Assembly: GCF_000710035.2 (NCBI RefSeq)
Contig: NZ_JMJJ01000005.1
Span: forward strand, 310,001-374,000
Length of the DNA stretch: 64,000 bases
Direction: 5' to 3'
DNA from: Pantoea ananatis LMG 2665
GTDB lineage: Bacteria; Pseudomonadota; Gammaproteobacteria; Enterobacterales; Enterobacteriaceae
Part shown: one piece after another, positions 32,204 to 41,252 of the stretch
Position numbering within the stretch: position 1 is the first letter of the stretch
Layout of the letters: every line of letters begins with the position of its first letter
Made by a program: the position numbers and the translations under genes
Notes under the pieces: model-generated
What the model was told of the DNA's origin: nothing
Database searches by the model: none
Seen by the model: the letters and a program-made list of their open reading frames with translations, nothing else

Positions 32204-33259
32204 TTAAATTTTATTGATAATAGCTTGATTTAAGGGAGTCGGATCTATAGCTGCTTCCGGAATCCTTCCCGATGTATATCCTCCGGGAAGCCAAAATTTA
32301 TTTGCTCCAGCCTCATTATCAGATGGCATCCGCAATCCAGTTGGATTGGGTATCTCAATTCTTACAGGTGCGTCACCTAGATCTCCTTTCGACAATCCTA
32401 ACAATTTCTCAATTGTGCGAACATCACCGCCTGATCTACCGATCACATCATCAGCGACTGACTTAGGCATAACAAAATGTCTACCTGGCGGCCCAATTTC
32501 GGAATATTCTGGATTAACACCCCACGCAATTTTTGACACTCCACCTTCAAACTGACTTAGATGAGCTTTAATTTTATTAGAATCTAAGTAAGTGACTGGA
32601 TCAGGGAATTTTTCTGGTTTAACAATCCCTTTTGTAGCATTGTATGCTCGACCAGCCTGTTTCCTTGTAGAGAATGCACCTTTCGTCTTCCGTTCAAAAT
32701 CATTCCATTTGTTCTTACAGCTCAACCCCAAGCCCAGCGCATTCGGGGCATACTGGTAAAGGTTTATCCCGCCAGCCAGACCTATCGGGTCATGCTGCGT
32801 AAACCGGCCGCTGTCCGGATCATAATAACGGAACAAATTATAGTGCAGCCCGGTTTCACGATCCAGATACTGGCCCTGCATACGCAGGTTCTGCTCCACC
32901 ACCGGAATTCGCTGGTTAGACTCGCACAGCAATTTGCCCCATGGGCTGTTCACACCTTCCCAGGTTTTCTGCCCTTCGACGTCAGTCAGCAGTTCCGGCG
33001 CGCCGTTTGCCGCGCAGTGGAACCAGAATATCTCCGTGCTTTCCACGCCATCAATACGGGCCAGCGGCTCATAGCTCTGGCTGTCGCTGTAGACATAGGT
33101 AAGTGGAGTATCGTCGTGTATCTCCTGCAGCAGACGATAGCCTTCCCAGACAAAGCGCGTTGTGACGGCGTTACCCGACGGCTTTACCCTGTAACATCTG
33201 TTCAACTTATTTTGGTGGTGCGTCTGTCCAGCGGGTCGTAGCTTTCGCGTGCGTAGCAA
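32204..33259 (-). CDS. Orphan Rhs tip: partial core plus unidentified C-terminal toxin
   Basis: The first 175 codons are the end of an Rhs core (WEGYRLLQEIHDD through DPDSGRFTQHDPIGLAGGIN), then APNALG, where the usual DPWGL junction is deleted, and then a unique C-terminal domain of about 170 residues. That domain starts with CKNKWNDF and TRKQAGRAY, a stretch also seen at the start of the TNT tip of the main rhs gene. It includes GPPGRHFVMPKSVADDV and FWLPGGYTSGRIPEAAID. No fold is recognised. There is no PAAR or N-terminal domain, and the upstream end is scrambled, so it is a silent cassette that could become active by recombination with the main rhs gene. Confidence 0.8.
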   Translation of the reverse strand: MLRTRKLRPAGQTHHQNKLNRCYRVKPSGNAVTTRFVWEGYRLLQEIHDDTPLTYVYSDSQSYEPLARIDGVESTEIFWFHCAANGAPELLTDVEGQKTWEGVNSPWGKLLCESNQRIPVVEQNLRMQGQYLDRETGLHYNLFRYYDPDSGRFTQHDPIGLAGGINLYQYAPNALGLGLSCKNKWNDFERKTKGAFSTRKQAGRAYNATKGIVKPEKFPDPVTYLDSNKIKAHLSQFEGGVSKIAWGVNPEYSEIGPPGRHFVMPKSVADDVIGRSGGDVRTIEKLLGLSKGDLGDAPVRIEIPNPTGLRMPSDNEAGANKFWLPGGYTSGRIPEAAIDPTPLNQAIINKI

Positions 33260-33366
33260 CTCGCGTCTGCATTTTGCTTTGTATGAGTATTATGATTTAA
33301 TAAAATATGGTTTGGTATTATGAGAGAAATAGATTGGGTAGGCAGTTAAAACAAGCTTACTGAACG

Positions 33367-33492
33367 TTATAGACTTTTCCATACTCTGCTGCTGAGCATT
33401 TTTTCTGATATCGTAACAAAGTAAAACGCTACTGCAATTCGCAATATACAAAGTACAGATATCGAAAATACGAAAAAATCAAGTATAAACAT
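33367..33492 (-). CDS. Possible small hydrophobic protein
   Basis: A 41-codon frame encodes a single hydrophobic stretch (FFVFSISVLCILRIAVAFYF) with a short polar tail. It lacks a strong ribosome-binding site. It could be a remnant membrane immunity protein or chance in AT-rich sequence. Confidence 0.25.
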   Translation of the reverse strand: MFILDFFVFSISVLCILRIAVAFYFVTISEKMLSSRVWKSL

Positions 33493-33510
33493 AGGGTTAC
33501 TAAACCACAA

Positions 33511-33804
33511 TCAACTCTTATGAATATGATTTAGCATAATATTTTTTATTTTTTCACAAAGTAAATCGACTTCATCAATACTTATTTTATCGCCGGAGTC
33601 CCATTTCACTTAACTTTTCTTACTTAATGTGTAATCTCTAGCAGAGATTACACATATTGTGGCTCTATCTTCCACTTGAAGATACATTCGTTCGCCTCTG
33701 CAGATAATTTTAATTCGTATATGTCCAGGCTCATTATCTTGATATGTATAAGCTGAATTATCATTTTTCAATTCATTGATATATGCCACTCCATCTCTAT
33801 TCAT
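33511..33804 (-). pseudogene. Orphan immunity gene split by an in-frame stop
   Basis: From the ATG at 33804 the frame encodes 64 residues (with HIRIKIICRGERMYLQVEDR) and stops at TAA. It then continues in the same frame for another 32 codons of protein-like sequence (KWDSGDKISIDEVDLLCEKI) to a TGA. The two parts look like one protein of about 97 residues interrupted by a nonsense change; a GTG directly after the TAA could restart. It is downstream of the TNT immunity gene and has no toxin of its own. Confidence 0.55.
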
Positions 33805-34109
33805 CTATGCCGTTCCTTAACAATTGCGAAAGTTACCAGGTAACTCATAAGCAAGGTATGCACGTGCTTATTCTGGGTCGCAGCACTTACTTTATTTTTC
33901 TTTTTTTAACACGCATTCAAACTTAACTTATCAACCCATTCAAGTGCATTGATTTTATTGATAATTATTGATAATTATTGATAATTTTAAACCACCTACT
34001 AATACTATTAGGATCAGCAGGGTGTCTAATTGGATTTATCCACCAGGCCTTCCATTAAAAACGTCATAAAGAAAAAAATTCCCATTAAAAATGACAATGT
34101 CTATAATTA
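33805..34109. other. Gap with a tandem repeat and a possible toxin scrap
   Basis: No intact gene. On the minus strand near 33990-34075 a short frame reads WKAWWINPIRHPADPNSISR and then a few more codons to a stop; it looks like the last residues of a lost toxin tip but has no start. The tandem repeat at 33957-33986 follows. Confidence 0.35.
33957..33986. repeat. Three tandem copies of a 10-bp unit
   Basis: ATTGATAATT is repeated three times without interruption. Confidence 0.9.
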
Positions 34110-34490
34110 TCAGCACTCTTCATTGAAAGTATTATTGTCAAATACCCCTACAAGATAGGATCCATAACGAGCAGGCTGTAACTCCTTGTAAGTAAACACA
34201 ACCAAAATATCATGCCCATTAGAACATTTTGTTTCTGAAACTCTCAATGAGCTATTTTTATATCTATATTCTTGAATTTCGCCTCCAACAAACTCCAACC
34301 CCTTAATACTGCCAACTATAGCTTTTATTTTCTTTTCATCATACATATCTAAATCTGTAGAATTGTACAAGCCATAATAAGCCATACCATCACAGCGAGG
34401 GCAAGAAATTAGCTTGTCATTCTTAAGGAATGCATCTTCTAACCCGTCGTGAATTAATACCTTTTTTTTCTGATGATTAATTATTTTCAT
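34110..34490 (-). CDS. Putative immunity protein for the TNT-type Rhs toxin
   Basis: A 126 aa protein whose start overlaps the toxin stop by 4 bases, the classical arrangement for a toxin-immunity pair. It has a CPRCDG motif and a later Cys-x-x-x-His (CSNGHD), which could hold a structural zinc. It should bind and block the NAD-degrading toxin in the producer. I assign immunity from position; I do not know a family name. Confidence 0.7.
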   Translation of the reverse strand: MKIINHQKKKVLIHDGLEDAFLKNDKLISCPRCDGMAYYGLYNSTDLDMYDEKKIKAIVGSIKGLEFVGGEIQEYRYKNSSLRVSETKCSNGHDILVVFTYKELQPARYGSYLVGVFDNNTFNEEC

Positions 34491-34975
34491 ACTTTCCTCA
34501 AATAGCCTTTCTCGATTAGTTTATCAATTTTCAAAAAGGTTTCATGTTGCGTTCCGTAGCCTGGCTGTCCAAACCATGGTATAGCTGGTCCAGTATCAAC
34601 CGGCAATGGCTTCAATACCTCATAAATTGAATAAGGTTTATCCAGTGTACTCGATTGTAAAGCCCTGCCCTCAAATGATGAACCTACTGGAGAAATAAAA
34701 GTACCAGTATCATGGAATCCTTTTTCATCGATCCAACCACCATATCGATCAACTAAAGTGCCGGGTTGAAGAGTTGTTCTTGTTGCTTTTACGAAACCGC
34801 GATTAGGTGGCCAAGCACCTTCACCCATAAATTGTTCTAACGCTGCCCAGTCTTGTTTTTTCCATAAAGCATATGCTTTGGATGCTTGTTTCCTTGAAGT
34901 AAATTGATTATTGTTCGATTTTTTCTGAAACTCATTCCATTCGTTTTTACACCTACTCAACCCCCACGGATCCAC
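34487..34975 (-). CDS. TNT-type NAD+ glycohydrolase tip of Rhs, out of frame with its core
   Basis: The 162-codon frame begins at the Rhs junction (DPWGLS) and carries a TNT (tuberculosis necrotizing toxin-like) domain. Its features are WPPNRGFV, LQPGTLVDRYGG (residues 70-80), FISPVG, LDKPYSIYEVLKPLPV and PWFGQPGYGTQ with the catalytic-region Gln143. Such domains destroy NAD+ in the target cell. There is no ribosome-binding site at its first GTG, so it is not an independent gene. A one-base insertion at 35030-35031 separates it from the core; without that T the two would be one protein of about 1,480 residues. Confidence 0.85.
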   Translation of the reverse strand: MDPWGLSRCKNEWNEFQKKSNNNQFTSRKQASKAYALWKKQDWAALEQFMGEGAWPPNRGFVKATRTTLQPGTLVDRYGGWIDEKGFHDTGTFISPVGSSFEGRALQSSTLDKPYSIYEVLKPLPVDTGPAIPWFGQPGYGTQHETFLKIDKLIEKGYLRKV

Positions 34976-37900
34976 CCAGCCCAGCGCATTCGGCGCATAC
35001 TGGTAAAGGTTGATCCCGCCCGCCAGCCCTTATCGGGTCATGCTGCGTAAACCGGCCGCTGTCCGGATCATAATAACGGAACAAATTATAGTGCAGCCCG
35101 GTTTCACGATCCAGGTACTGGCCCTGCATACGCAGATTCTGCTCCACCACCGGAATTCGCTGGTTAGACTCGCGCAGCAGTTTGCCCCATGGGCTGTTCA
35201 CACCTTCCCAGGCTTTCTGCCCTTCAACGTCGGTCAGCAGCTCTGGCGTACCATTCGCGGCGCAGTGGAACCAGAATATCTCCGGGCTTTCCACGCCATC
35301 AATACGGGCCAGCGGCTCATAGCTCTGGCTGTCGCTGTAGACATAGGTAAGCGGAGTATCGTCGTGGATCTCCTGCAGCAGACGATAGCCCTCCCAGACA
35401 AAGCGCGTTGTGACGGCGTTGCCAGATGGTTTCCCCTGTAACAGTTGATGGCGGGTTTTACTGATGCGTCGCCCCAGCGGATCGTAGCGGAAGCTCACCT
35501 TAGTACGTGGCTTATTGCGGTCCCGCGGTTCGCTGATGACATCCGTCAGGCGGTGCTCACCATCGTAACGGTAGCGCCAGCGGGTCTGGCCGTCATCCTT
35601 TTCGGTGGTGCGTCCATGAATGTCGTACTGCCAGCGGATACCATTCAGTTCAGTGACGCGGTTATGCATGATGTGGGAAGCGGCATGGCGATCCAGCGGG
35701 TTGCCTGCGCCATCCCAGCGCCACTGCTCATTACCCGGCTGCGCGCCTTCCTGAGACAGCAGCCGACCGGCGTTATCGTAGTGCCATAATGTCTGGCTGA
35801 ACGGGTTATCGTCGCGCTCTTCACGGATCAGGTTGTTGCCGTAATCGAAGTCCCGCCGGCGGGACCAGACGCGCGGCGCAGGACGCTGTGCTTCACCTTT
35901 GAAAACGTCACGGCGGCGCAGCCTGCCCAACCGGTCATACTCACTGCGCGTGGTCAGGCCGCCCTGCGTGCGGCTGAGTTCCCGATGCAATGTGTCACGG
36001 GTAAATTCGGTGACCGGCAGGTTGTCCAGCGCGATGCTCAGTAAATGGCCGCTGCCGTAGTAAAGCTGCTTCAGGTTGCGACCATCCGGCAGGGTTAAGG
36101 CCGTGCAGTTACCCAGCGCGTCGTAATCCCAGGCCAGCGCGCCCTGTTCACCCTGCTCACCTAGGATGCGGCCCAGCGCATCATAGGTAAACGCAATCTC
36201 CTGCTCGGCCTGCTGGCTCCACTCGGTGTCAGACAGCGGCAGATGCTGCGACACTTTACTTAACTGCCCACCACCGCTGTAGTGATAGCGCGTCTGGCCT
36301 TCCGGCGTGGTCCGCGCCAGCAGTTGTCCCGCCCGGCTCCAGTGATAGCGATGGGTAATGGACTGAGGATGTCCGGCGGCAAAGGTGCGTGATACCGTAC
36401 GGCCCGCCGCATCATAGTCATATCGCGTGGCAACGCCATCCAGCCCAACCTGGGCCAGCAACAGGGAATCTGCGCCCCACTCGAACTGATACTGCTCGCC
36501 GTTCTCGTTTTGCAGCGCTGTCAACCGACCACGGCTGTCCCAGCTGCGCTGAACCGTCTCGCCCTGGGCATTACGGTTGGCGATTAAGCGTCCGACGTTG
36601 TCGTAGCGGAATTCACTACGTTTACCATCCGCTGACTCGTGGGCCAGTGGCAGGCCGTTGTCGCTCCAGCGCAATCGCTCTTCCCAGCCCTCTGCCCGCT
36701 CCAGCAGAACAGGACGGCCCGCTGCATCATAGTGATACCGGGTTTCTTCACCATCCGGCGCAGTCACACAGCTGAGCCAGCCAAGGGGATGATAGCGGTA
36801 GCGCGTCGTCAGTCCTGAACAGTCTGTTTCGCGGATAACCTGGCCGGCATCATTGAATTCACGACGGTAGCTGTTGCCTGCCGCGTCAATCTCTTCGACA
36901 ACCAGCCCAAACTCATCCCGCTTATAGAAGGTACTCTGCCCGAGCGCATCAACCACGCGCTCAAGGCCATGATGGGGATCGTAATAGTATTTCGTGGTGG
37001 CACCGTCAGCCCCGGCAACGACCGTGGGCAGAGAACGGTGTGACAGCCATTGCACCGCCTGTACACCGCCGTCCGCATCTTTCTCTTCTACACGGTTGCC
37101 GAGATCGTCATAGGTGAAGCTCACCGCATTACCCAGCGGATCGATACGGCGCGTCAGGAGTTCGTTTTCATCCCACTCATAGCGCCAGGTCTCGCCCCGC
37201 TCATCAATAAAGCAGGTGATAAGCCCTGCAGCATTCCAGTGATGTTCGCGCTGCTGACCGTCATAGGTCGATACGCGCGTGATGCCAGCATCAAGATCAT
37301 AATGCATGTGACAGCCGTCACCGGTATTGGTGCGGTTTTCAACGACGCGCCAGTGATCCAGCTTCTGCCAGCGATATTCGCTTTCCAGCCCGCCCGGCAG
37401 TTGATGCCAGATCATTAACCCGTCATCGTTGTAACGGAAGCGCCGCGAGACAACGCCTGCGGCATCGGTGACGCTGGCAAGCTGGCCCTGTTCATTGTAA
37501 GTCCAGAGCGTTAATGGCCAGTGCTGCTCACCATCAAAGTGACTGGCCGAGGTCGGGCGCTGTGCATGCTGTTTGTCGTCGTAATGCAGGGTAACGTCAA
37601 TGGCCAGCGGCGCGTCATGAATGCGCACCAGGCGAGCCTGTTCGTCCCAGCCCATCTCCAGCGCATTGCCGTATTCGTCGCTCAGTGAAGCCAGCCGCAG
37701 CACTTGCGGATCAGCGGCCGTACGTCTGTACAGACGCCATACCGCACCGTCGTCGTCGGCAATGGCGATATCACCCAGTTCATTGCGCCTTACCATCAGC
37801 CCTTCGCTGATGCTATAGAGCACCTCTTTTTCACCGGGAACCGCAAAGCTCAGTTCGCGCCCGTTGTCATCAAACCAGGTCGCCTGATTGCCATCCAGCT

Positions 37901-38942
37901 TTATATAGCTGTCAAACACCGTCGCCCAGCCCAGACCAAATAATCCGCTGCGCTGGGTCAGGCTGTTATAGCTACGCTGGAAACTGAGCGGGAAGCGACC
38001 AGGAAGGGAGAAATCGCGCTCGGCATCATCGTTAAGCACTTTGACGCCGGTGGAGGCATGAACCGGAAACAGCGATGAGAAGGCGGCGTTGATGGCCATA
38101 TCCGCCATCATCCCGCCCACGGCGCTCGCCAGCGCACAGGGCATGTTTTTCAGAATCTGGCTGGGGCGACCACGAATCAGGGAAAGGCCGATCATCATCA
38201 CGGCCAGACCTGGCACCTTGCCACTTTTAATCTCTCTTACAGTGACGGTTTCACCACCAATGATGACATTGGGGGAAACATCGTCACTCACGGTGGCATC
38301 ACAGGTGGTTTTATCCTTTGCGCGCACCGCAGGCTGGCCATTGATAAAGACGCTTTTCGATCCCTGCGCCAGATATTGCGGTGCGCTGTGCTTTTCACAG
38401 GCCACTTTGTCCTGTTCAAGCGGAGAGGTGCCAGCGTCGGCGGAAGCTACCGTGGGTTGCCACATTGCACTGCCAAACTGACCCACCGCAGAGAGCAGCA
38501 TGCCGCCATAGTCTGCGAAACTCTTGGGCGATTGCGGTTCCGGTGGCGGCGTATCTCCGGGCGTAAGCATCCCGGCCGCGCGTGCAGCTAAAAGACCATT
38601 CACGTGAACATTCTCTGATCCGCTGGCGATCACACCGGCTGGAGAAGGCGGGAATATCATGTCTCCCAGCCCATCGGCCGCTTTAGTGATGTCATCCGAA
38701 ATGCCCGCAGCATTCGCTAATACACCGCCAATAATGCCGCTGAGCAGACAGCTGGAACCAATGGCTGCGACGCCTGCCGCAGCCATTCCTGCCCCCAGCA
38801 ATGGTGCTGCTGCTGTAGCCGCCGCACCGACCGCCGCACCGATCACCGCGTAGGCTGCGCCCTCAGCGACAATACTGGTGATATCAGCGAAAATACTGGA
38901 GTGAATGATCTCATCGCCCACGCGGGCCGCACGGTTATCCAT
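34953..38942 (-). CDS. PAAR-containing Rhs protein, frameshifted before its toxin
   Basis: The 1,329-codon frame encodes a T6SS-delivered Rhs shell. It has a PAAR-like start (MDNRAARVGDEI), two hydrophobic regions (about 28-85 and 240-290) typical of EagR-dependent effectors, a second PAAR-like part (SENVHVNGLLAAR, NVIIGGETVTVRE), and then more than 20 YD repeats forming the beta-cocoon. The core ends DPDSGRFTQHDPI and then leaves frame: two copies elsewhere in the window read GLAGGINLYQY where this one reads RAGGRDQPL. Compared with those, one extra T at 35030-35031 explains it. Its EagR chaperone gene is 3 bases upstream. Confidence 0.93.
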   Translation of the reverse strand: MDNRAARVGDEIIHSSIFADITSIVAEGAAYAVIGAAVGAAATAAAPLLGAGMAAAGVAAIGSSCLLSGIIGGVLANAAGISDDITKAADGLGDMIFPPSPAGVIASGSENVHVNGLLAARAAGMLTPGDTPPPEPQSPKSFADYGGMLLSAVGQFGSAMWQPTVASADAGTSPLEQDKVACEKHSAPQYLAQGSKSVFINGQPAVRAKDKTTCDATVSDDVSPNVIIGGETVTVREIKSGKVPGLAVMMIGLSLIRGRPSQILKNMPCALASAVGGMMADMAINAAFSSLFPVHASTGVKVLNDDAERDFSLPGRFPLSFQRSYNSLTQRSGLFGLGWATVFDSYIKLDGNQATWFDDNGRELSFAVPGEKEVLYSISEGLMVRRNELGDIAIADDDGAVWRLYRRTAADPQVLRLASLSDEYGNALEMGWDEQARLVRIHDAPLAIDVTLHYDDKQHAQRPTSASHFDGEQHWPLTLWTYNEQGQLASVTDAAGVVSRRFRYNDDGLMIWHQLPGGLESEYRWQKLDHWRVVENRTNTGDGCHMHYDLDAGITRVSTYDGQQREHHWNAAGLITCFIDERGETWRYEWDENELLTRRIDPLGNAVSFTYDDLGNRVEEKDADGGVQAVQWLSHRSLPTVVAGADGATTKYYYDPHHGLERVVDALGQSTFYKRDEFGLVVEEIDAAGNSYRREFNDAGQVIRETDCSGLTTRYRYHPLGWLSCVTAPDGEETRYHYDAAGRPVLLERAEGWEERLRWSDNGLPLAHESADGKRSEFRYDNVGRLIANRNAQGETVQRSWDSRGRLTALQNENGEQYQFEWGADSLLLAQVGLDGVATRYDYDAAGRTVSRTFAAGHPQSITHRYHWSRAGQLLARTTPEGQTRYHYSGGGQLSKVSQHLPLSDTEWSQQAEQEIAFTYDALGRILGEQGEQGALAWDYDALGNCTALTLPDGRNLKQLYYGSGHLLSIALDNLPVTEFTRDTLHRELSRTQGGLTTRSEYDRLGRLRRRDVFKGEAQRPAPRVWSRRRDFDYGNNLIREERDDNPFSQTLWHYDNAGRLLSQEGAQPGNEQWRWDGAGNPLDRHAASHIMHNRVTELNGIRWQYDIHGRTTEKDDGQTRWRYRYDGEHRLTDVISEPRDRNKPRTKVSFRYDPLGRRISKTRHQLLQGKPSGNAVTTRFVWEGYRLLQEIHDDTPLTYVYSDSQSYEPLARIDGVESPEIFWFHCAANGTPELLTDVEGQKAWEGVNSPWGKLLRESNQRIPVVEQNLRMQGQYLDRETGLHYNLFRYYDPDSGRFTQHDPIRAGGRDQPLPVCAECAGLGGSVGVE

Positions 38943-38945
38943 AGC

Positions 38946-39386
38946 TTATGCTTTCTGTGGGTTGTTAAGACTCAGGCTTTGTTTGAATGCACTCCAACGC
39001 TGTCCGTCTTCTTCATTGAAAGCGCGCATCGCGGAGAGGGTAAAAATCATCAAGATGTTGCTATCCGGAACCCGGGTCGCCAACTGTCGCTGCCACACGG
39101 CTTGTCCGTTACGATCGAATGCGGTTTCAACTTCTACCGCACGCAAAGCGTTATCCGCACCAGCCGTAACCCGAACAAACTCCGTCTGCTGAATATGGCC
39201 CATCTGGCTGCGCAACGTGTCCCACTGGCGCTGAAACTCTTTTTCCGCATCGCTGTCTTCAGGAATCACGCCTCGGCTCACCACTAATGCCAGTCCGCTG
39301 GCGTCATCCCGCAAAATATTCATAGTCGTGTCCTGCCAGGCAGCAGGAAACAGCGCAAAAGCGCCTTCATTAAACTGATAATTCAT
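38946..39386 (-). CDS. EagR chaperone (DUF1795)
   Basis: A 146 aa cytoplasmic DUF1795 protein. EagR dimers wrap the N-terminal transmembrane segments of PAAR-Rhs effectors and guide them to the T6SS spike. The N-terminus MNYQFNEGAFALFPAAWQD and the beta-alpha layout fit the family, and the gene lies 3 bases upstream of rhs. It is downstream of two secreted-protein genes with 12-base spacings, so they form one transcript. Confidence 0.9.
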   Translation of the reverse strand: MNYQFNEGAFALFPAAWQDTTMNILRDDASGLALVVSRGVIPEDSDAEKEFQRQWDTLRSQMGHIQQTEFVRVTAGADNALRAVEVETAFDRNGQAVWQRQLATRVPDSNILMIFTLSAMRAFNEEDGQRWSAFKQSLSLNNPQKA

Positions 39387-39398
39387 AGGATGTCCGTT

Positions 39399-40247
39399 TT
39401 ATTGATTGTTTGTGGCGGGTGGAACCAGGCTACGATAATCGCCATCCGCGTTATCGGCATTTGTGAGTAACTGTGTGTTGTCACGAGCAACTTTGATATC
39501 AAAAAGACGGGGAGAAATATCCGGGTCCCCGCCGCAACTGACGTCATGGTTGTCTTCACGAACCGTAATGATGTAGAACGCCTTCTCACTGGTGTCATCC
39601 AGGTCGTATCTCAGACATTGATCATCAAGCGCGGTGAGGTGATAAGTATGAATCGCGTTCGTCGCTAAGGCGATAGCCTGATCAGCGCTGATTTCATGTT
39701 GCTCTGCACTCATGGTGGTATTCAACATGATGTGACTGACTTTTTGCTGGTCAATTTCGAACATCAACTGCTTCTCACCCATCTTATAGATAAGCCAGTG
39801 CTGATTATCACTGTTATCTTCTTTTCCGGGCCCATAGGCTTTCTCAACCTGTTCCACGCTATCGCCGACGATGATGTTACGAGCCGTCGGCACGCTGGCA
39901 CCGTCCAATAGGATCTCTGCCAGAATTGCATGGCTGGCGTTTCCTACCGCCGTCGCGCTGAATAACTCAAAGCCGTCATAGGTATGTTGGTAATAGTTGT
40001 ACCGCTGCTCATTGATGACGACTTCTCCGGCCACAACGGAACTCAGGGCTTTGCCTGCGCGTATGAAGTTTTGGTTGTTCCATGCGTCGCCGGGGGTGAA
40101 AGCGTAGTCGTTGAGCAGAACGGAAAAATCTCCCTCATTAAGAGCTGCAACTGAGATGCCCGTGCTGGATTCAGCCCTGGCCATACATGATACAAACATA
40201 ACGACAGGCACAAAAAAAACGCTGCCGAAAAGACGATTTATGAACAT
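39399..40247 (-). CDS. Secreted protein, paralogue of the gene at 43018
   Basis: A 282 aa protein with a signal peptide (hydrophobic residues 8-22, cleavage after ARA). The first 170 mature residues resemble the 43018-43578 product: FSVLLNDYAFTPGDAWNNQ, YNYYQHTYDGFELF, GDSVEQVEKAYG and DNQHWLIY with KVSHIML. A further C-terminal domain with two Cys follows. The smaller paralogue sits directly after the glucosaminidase VgrG, so both may be periplasmic immunity proteins against cell-wall effectors. No named family is recognised. Confidence 0.65.
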   Translation of the reverse strand: MFINRLFGSVFFVPVVMFVSCMARAESSTGISVAALNEGDFSVLLNDYAFTPGDAWNNQNFIRAGKALSSVVAGEVVINEQRYNYYQHTYDGFELFSATAVGNASHAILAEILLDGASVPTARNIIVGDSVEQVEKAYGPGKEDNSDNQHWLIYKMGEKQLMFEIDQQKVSHIMLNTTMSAEQHEISADQAIALATNAIHTYHLTALDDQCLRYDLDDTSEKAFYIITVREDNHDVSCGGDPDISPRLFDIKVARDNTQLLTNADNADGDYRSLVPPATNNQ

Positions 40248-40259
40248 GGTGTTTTTTAA

Positions 40260-41003
40260 TCAGGGTAAAGGCAGGAGAGTATCAAATGAAACTGGTGTTG
40301 GCATTAGGCTACCATCAGGATCTTCAACAAGTTGCCACGAAAGATTTGCCCCTTTTAGGGTGACTCTGGCTTTCCTGCGGTCGGGTTCACCTGACGAGGA
40401 AGGGAATGAAAGCAAAACAGTGTTACCGCTTACGCGTCCGTGCAATGTATGGGGATTATCATCAGGACAATCTATCTGCTCAGTACCATTCATATAACAG
40501 TAGGTGCCGGTAACATCATCGCCATGCTGTACCAACGTCACATTAAGCGTACCGTTCTTTTCGCTCTCTCCATACCAACTGCCCGTTAAAGGTGTTGAAG
40601 AAGCTAACTCATCTGCACGATTAATTGTCATTTTTAAATAACAGCGATCGCCTGCAATCAATTCAGCATCCTCATTTACTGCGTTAGCAATTTGCGCGTT
40701 GCAGTTAGTATCACGAAATTTAATCCATTGACGCTGCGCCTCCACATAACGCTGCCTCGCATCTTCACGGCGCGTTGCCAAAAAATGTTGATAGTTTTGG
40801 TTCAGCCGCGCATCCTGACGCTTGATTTCGTTGCGGTAGCAATTACTTAATTTCTCATTCGTTGCGCTACTTTTACTTAAGCAGACCAAGAAACTCCGCC
40901 CTTCATCATTAAGTACGACATGATTTTTTTCATCAGCCTTGCTGGTGCAACTTATTAGAAAAAAAGATAAAGAAAAAATAAGAATTAAAGAAAAACGAGT
41001 CAT
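40260..41003 (-). CDS. LprI/DUF1311-like lipoprotein, putative lysozyme inhibitor
   Basis: The 247 aa product starts with a lipoprotein signal (FSLSFFLISC lipobox), then a DUF1311/LprI-like domain. That domain has LVCLSKSSATNEKLSNCYRN, ARLNQNYQHFLA and the QWIKFRDTNCNAQ motif, with spaced cysteines. A beta-rich C-terminal domain (GSWYGESEKNGTLNVTLVQ) follows. LprI-family proteins inhibit lysozymes, which fits protection from cell-wall-degrading T6SS effectors. The ATG at 41003 is chosen because the signal peptide begins there; the upstream in-frame start at 41063 adds poor sequence. It heads the operon to eagR-rhs. Confidence 0.75.
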   Translation of the reverse strand: MTRFSLILIFSLSFFLISCTSKADEKNHVVLNDEGRSFLVCLSKSSATNEKLSNCYRNEIKRQDARLNQNYQHFLATRREDARQRYVEAQRQWIKFRDTNCNAQIANAVNEDAELIAGDRCYLKMTINRADELASSTPLTGSWYGESEKNGTLNVTLVQHGDDVTGTYCYMNGTEQIDCPDDNPHTLHGRVSGNTVLLSFPSSSGEPDRRKARVTLKGANLSWQLVEDPDGSLMPTPVSFDTLLPLP

Positions 41004-41252
41004 TATCAAGACACACCGTATAAGTTGAGAATTATTAGAGCTTGAAGCAGCAAAAAAAATCATTATTTAATTTTAAACAGATTACTACACGTTCGTGCCA
41101 GTCACATAAAACCTAACACCTTCATTAATCAATGAAAAGCTTAAATCCTTATAAGTATAAAAATTCATATTAATCAAAAAGCATCATTACAGCAAATCAA
41201 ACAAGAAAACAAAGGTACTAAACTTTAAGCACCCTTGTTTATTAAATTACAG

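Noticed and set aside
33957..33986. Possible CRISPR or satellite from the three 10-bp repeats
   Set aside because: The copies are directly adjacent with no spacers and the unit is too short; slippage explains it. No CRISPR array was seen anywhere in the window.
34487..34975. TNT toxin as an independent gene
   Set aside because: Its first codons are the continuation of the Rhs junction and there is no ribosome-binding site; a one-base insertion upstream explains the separate frame.
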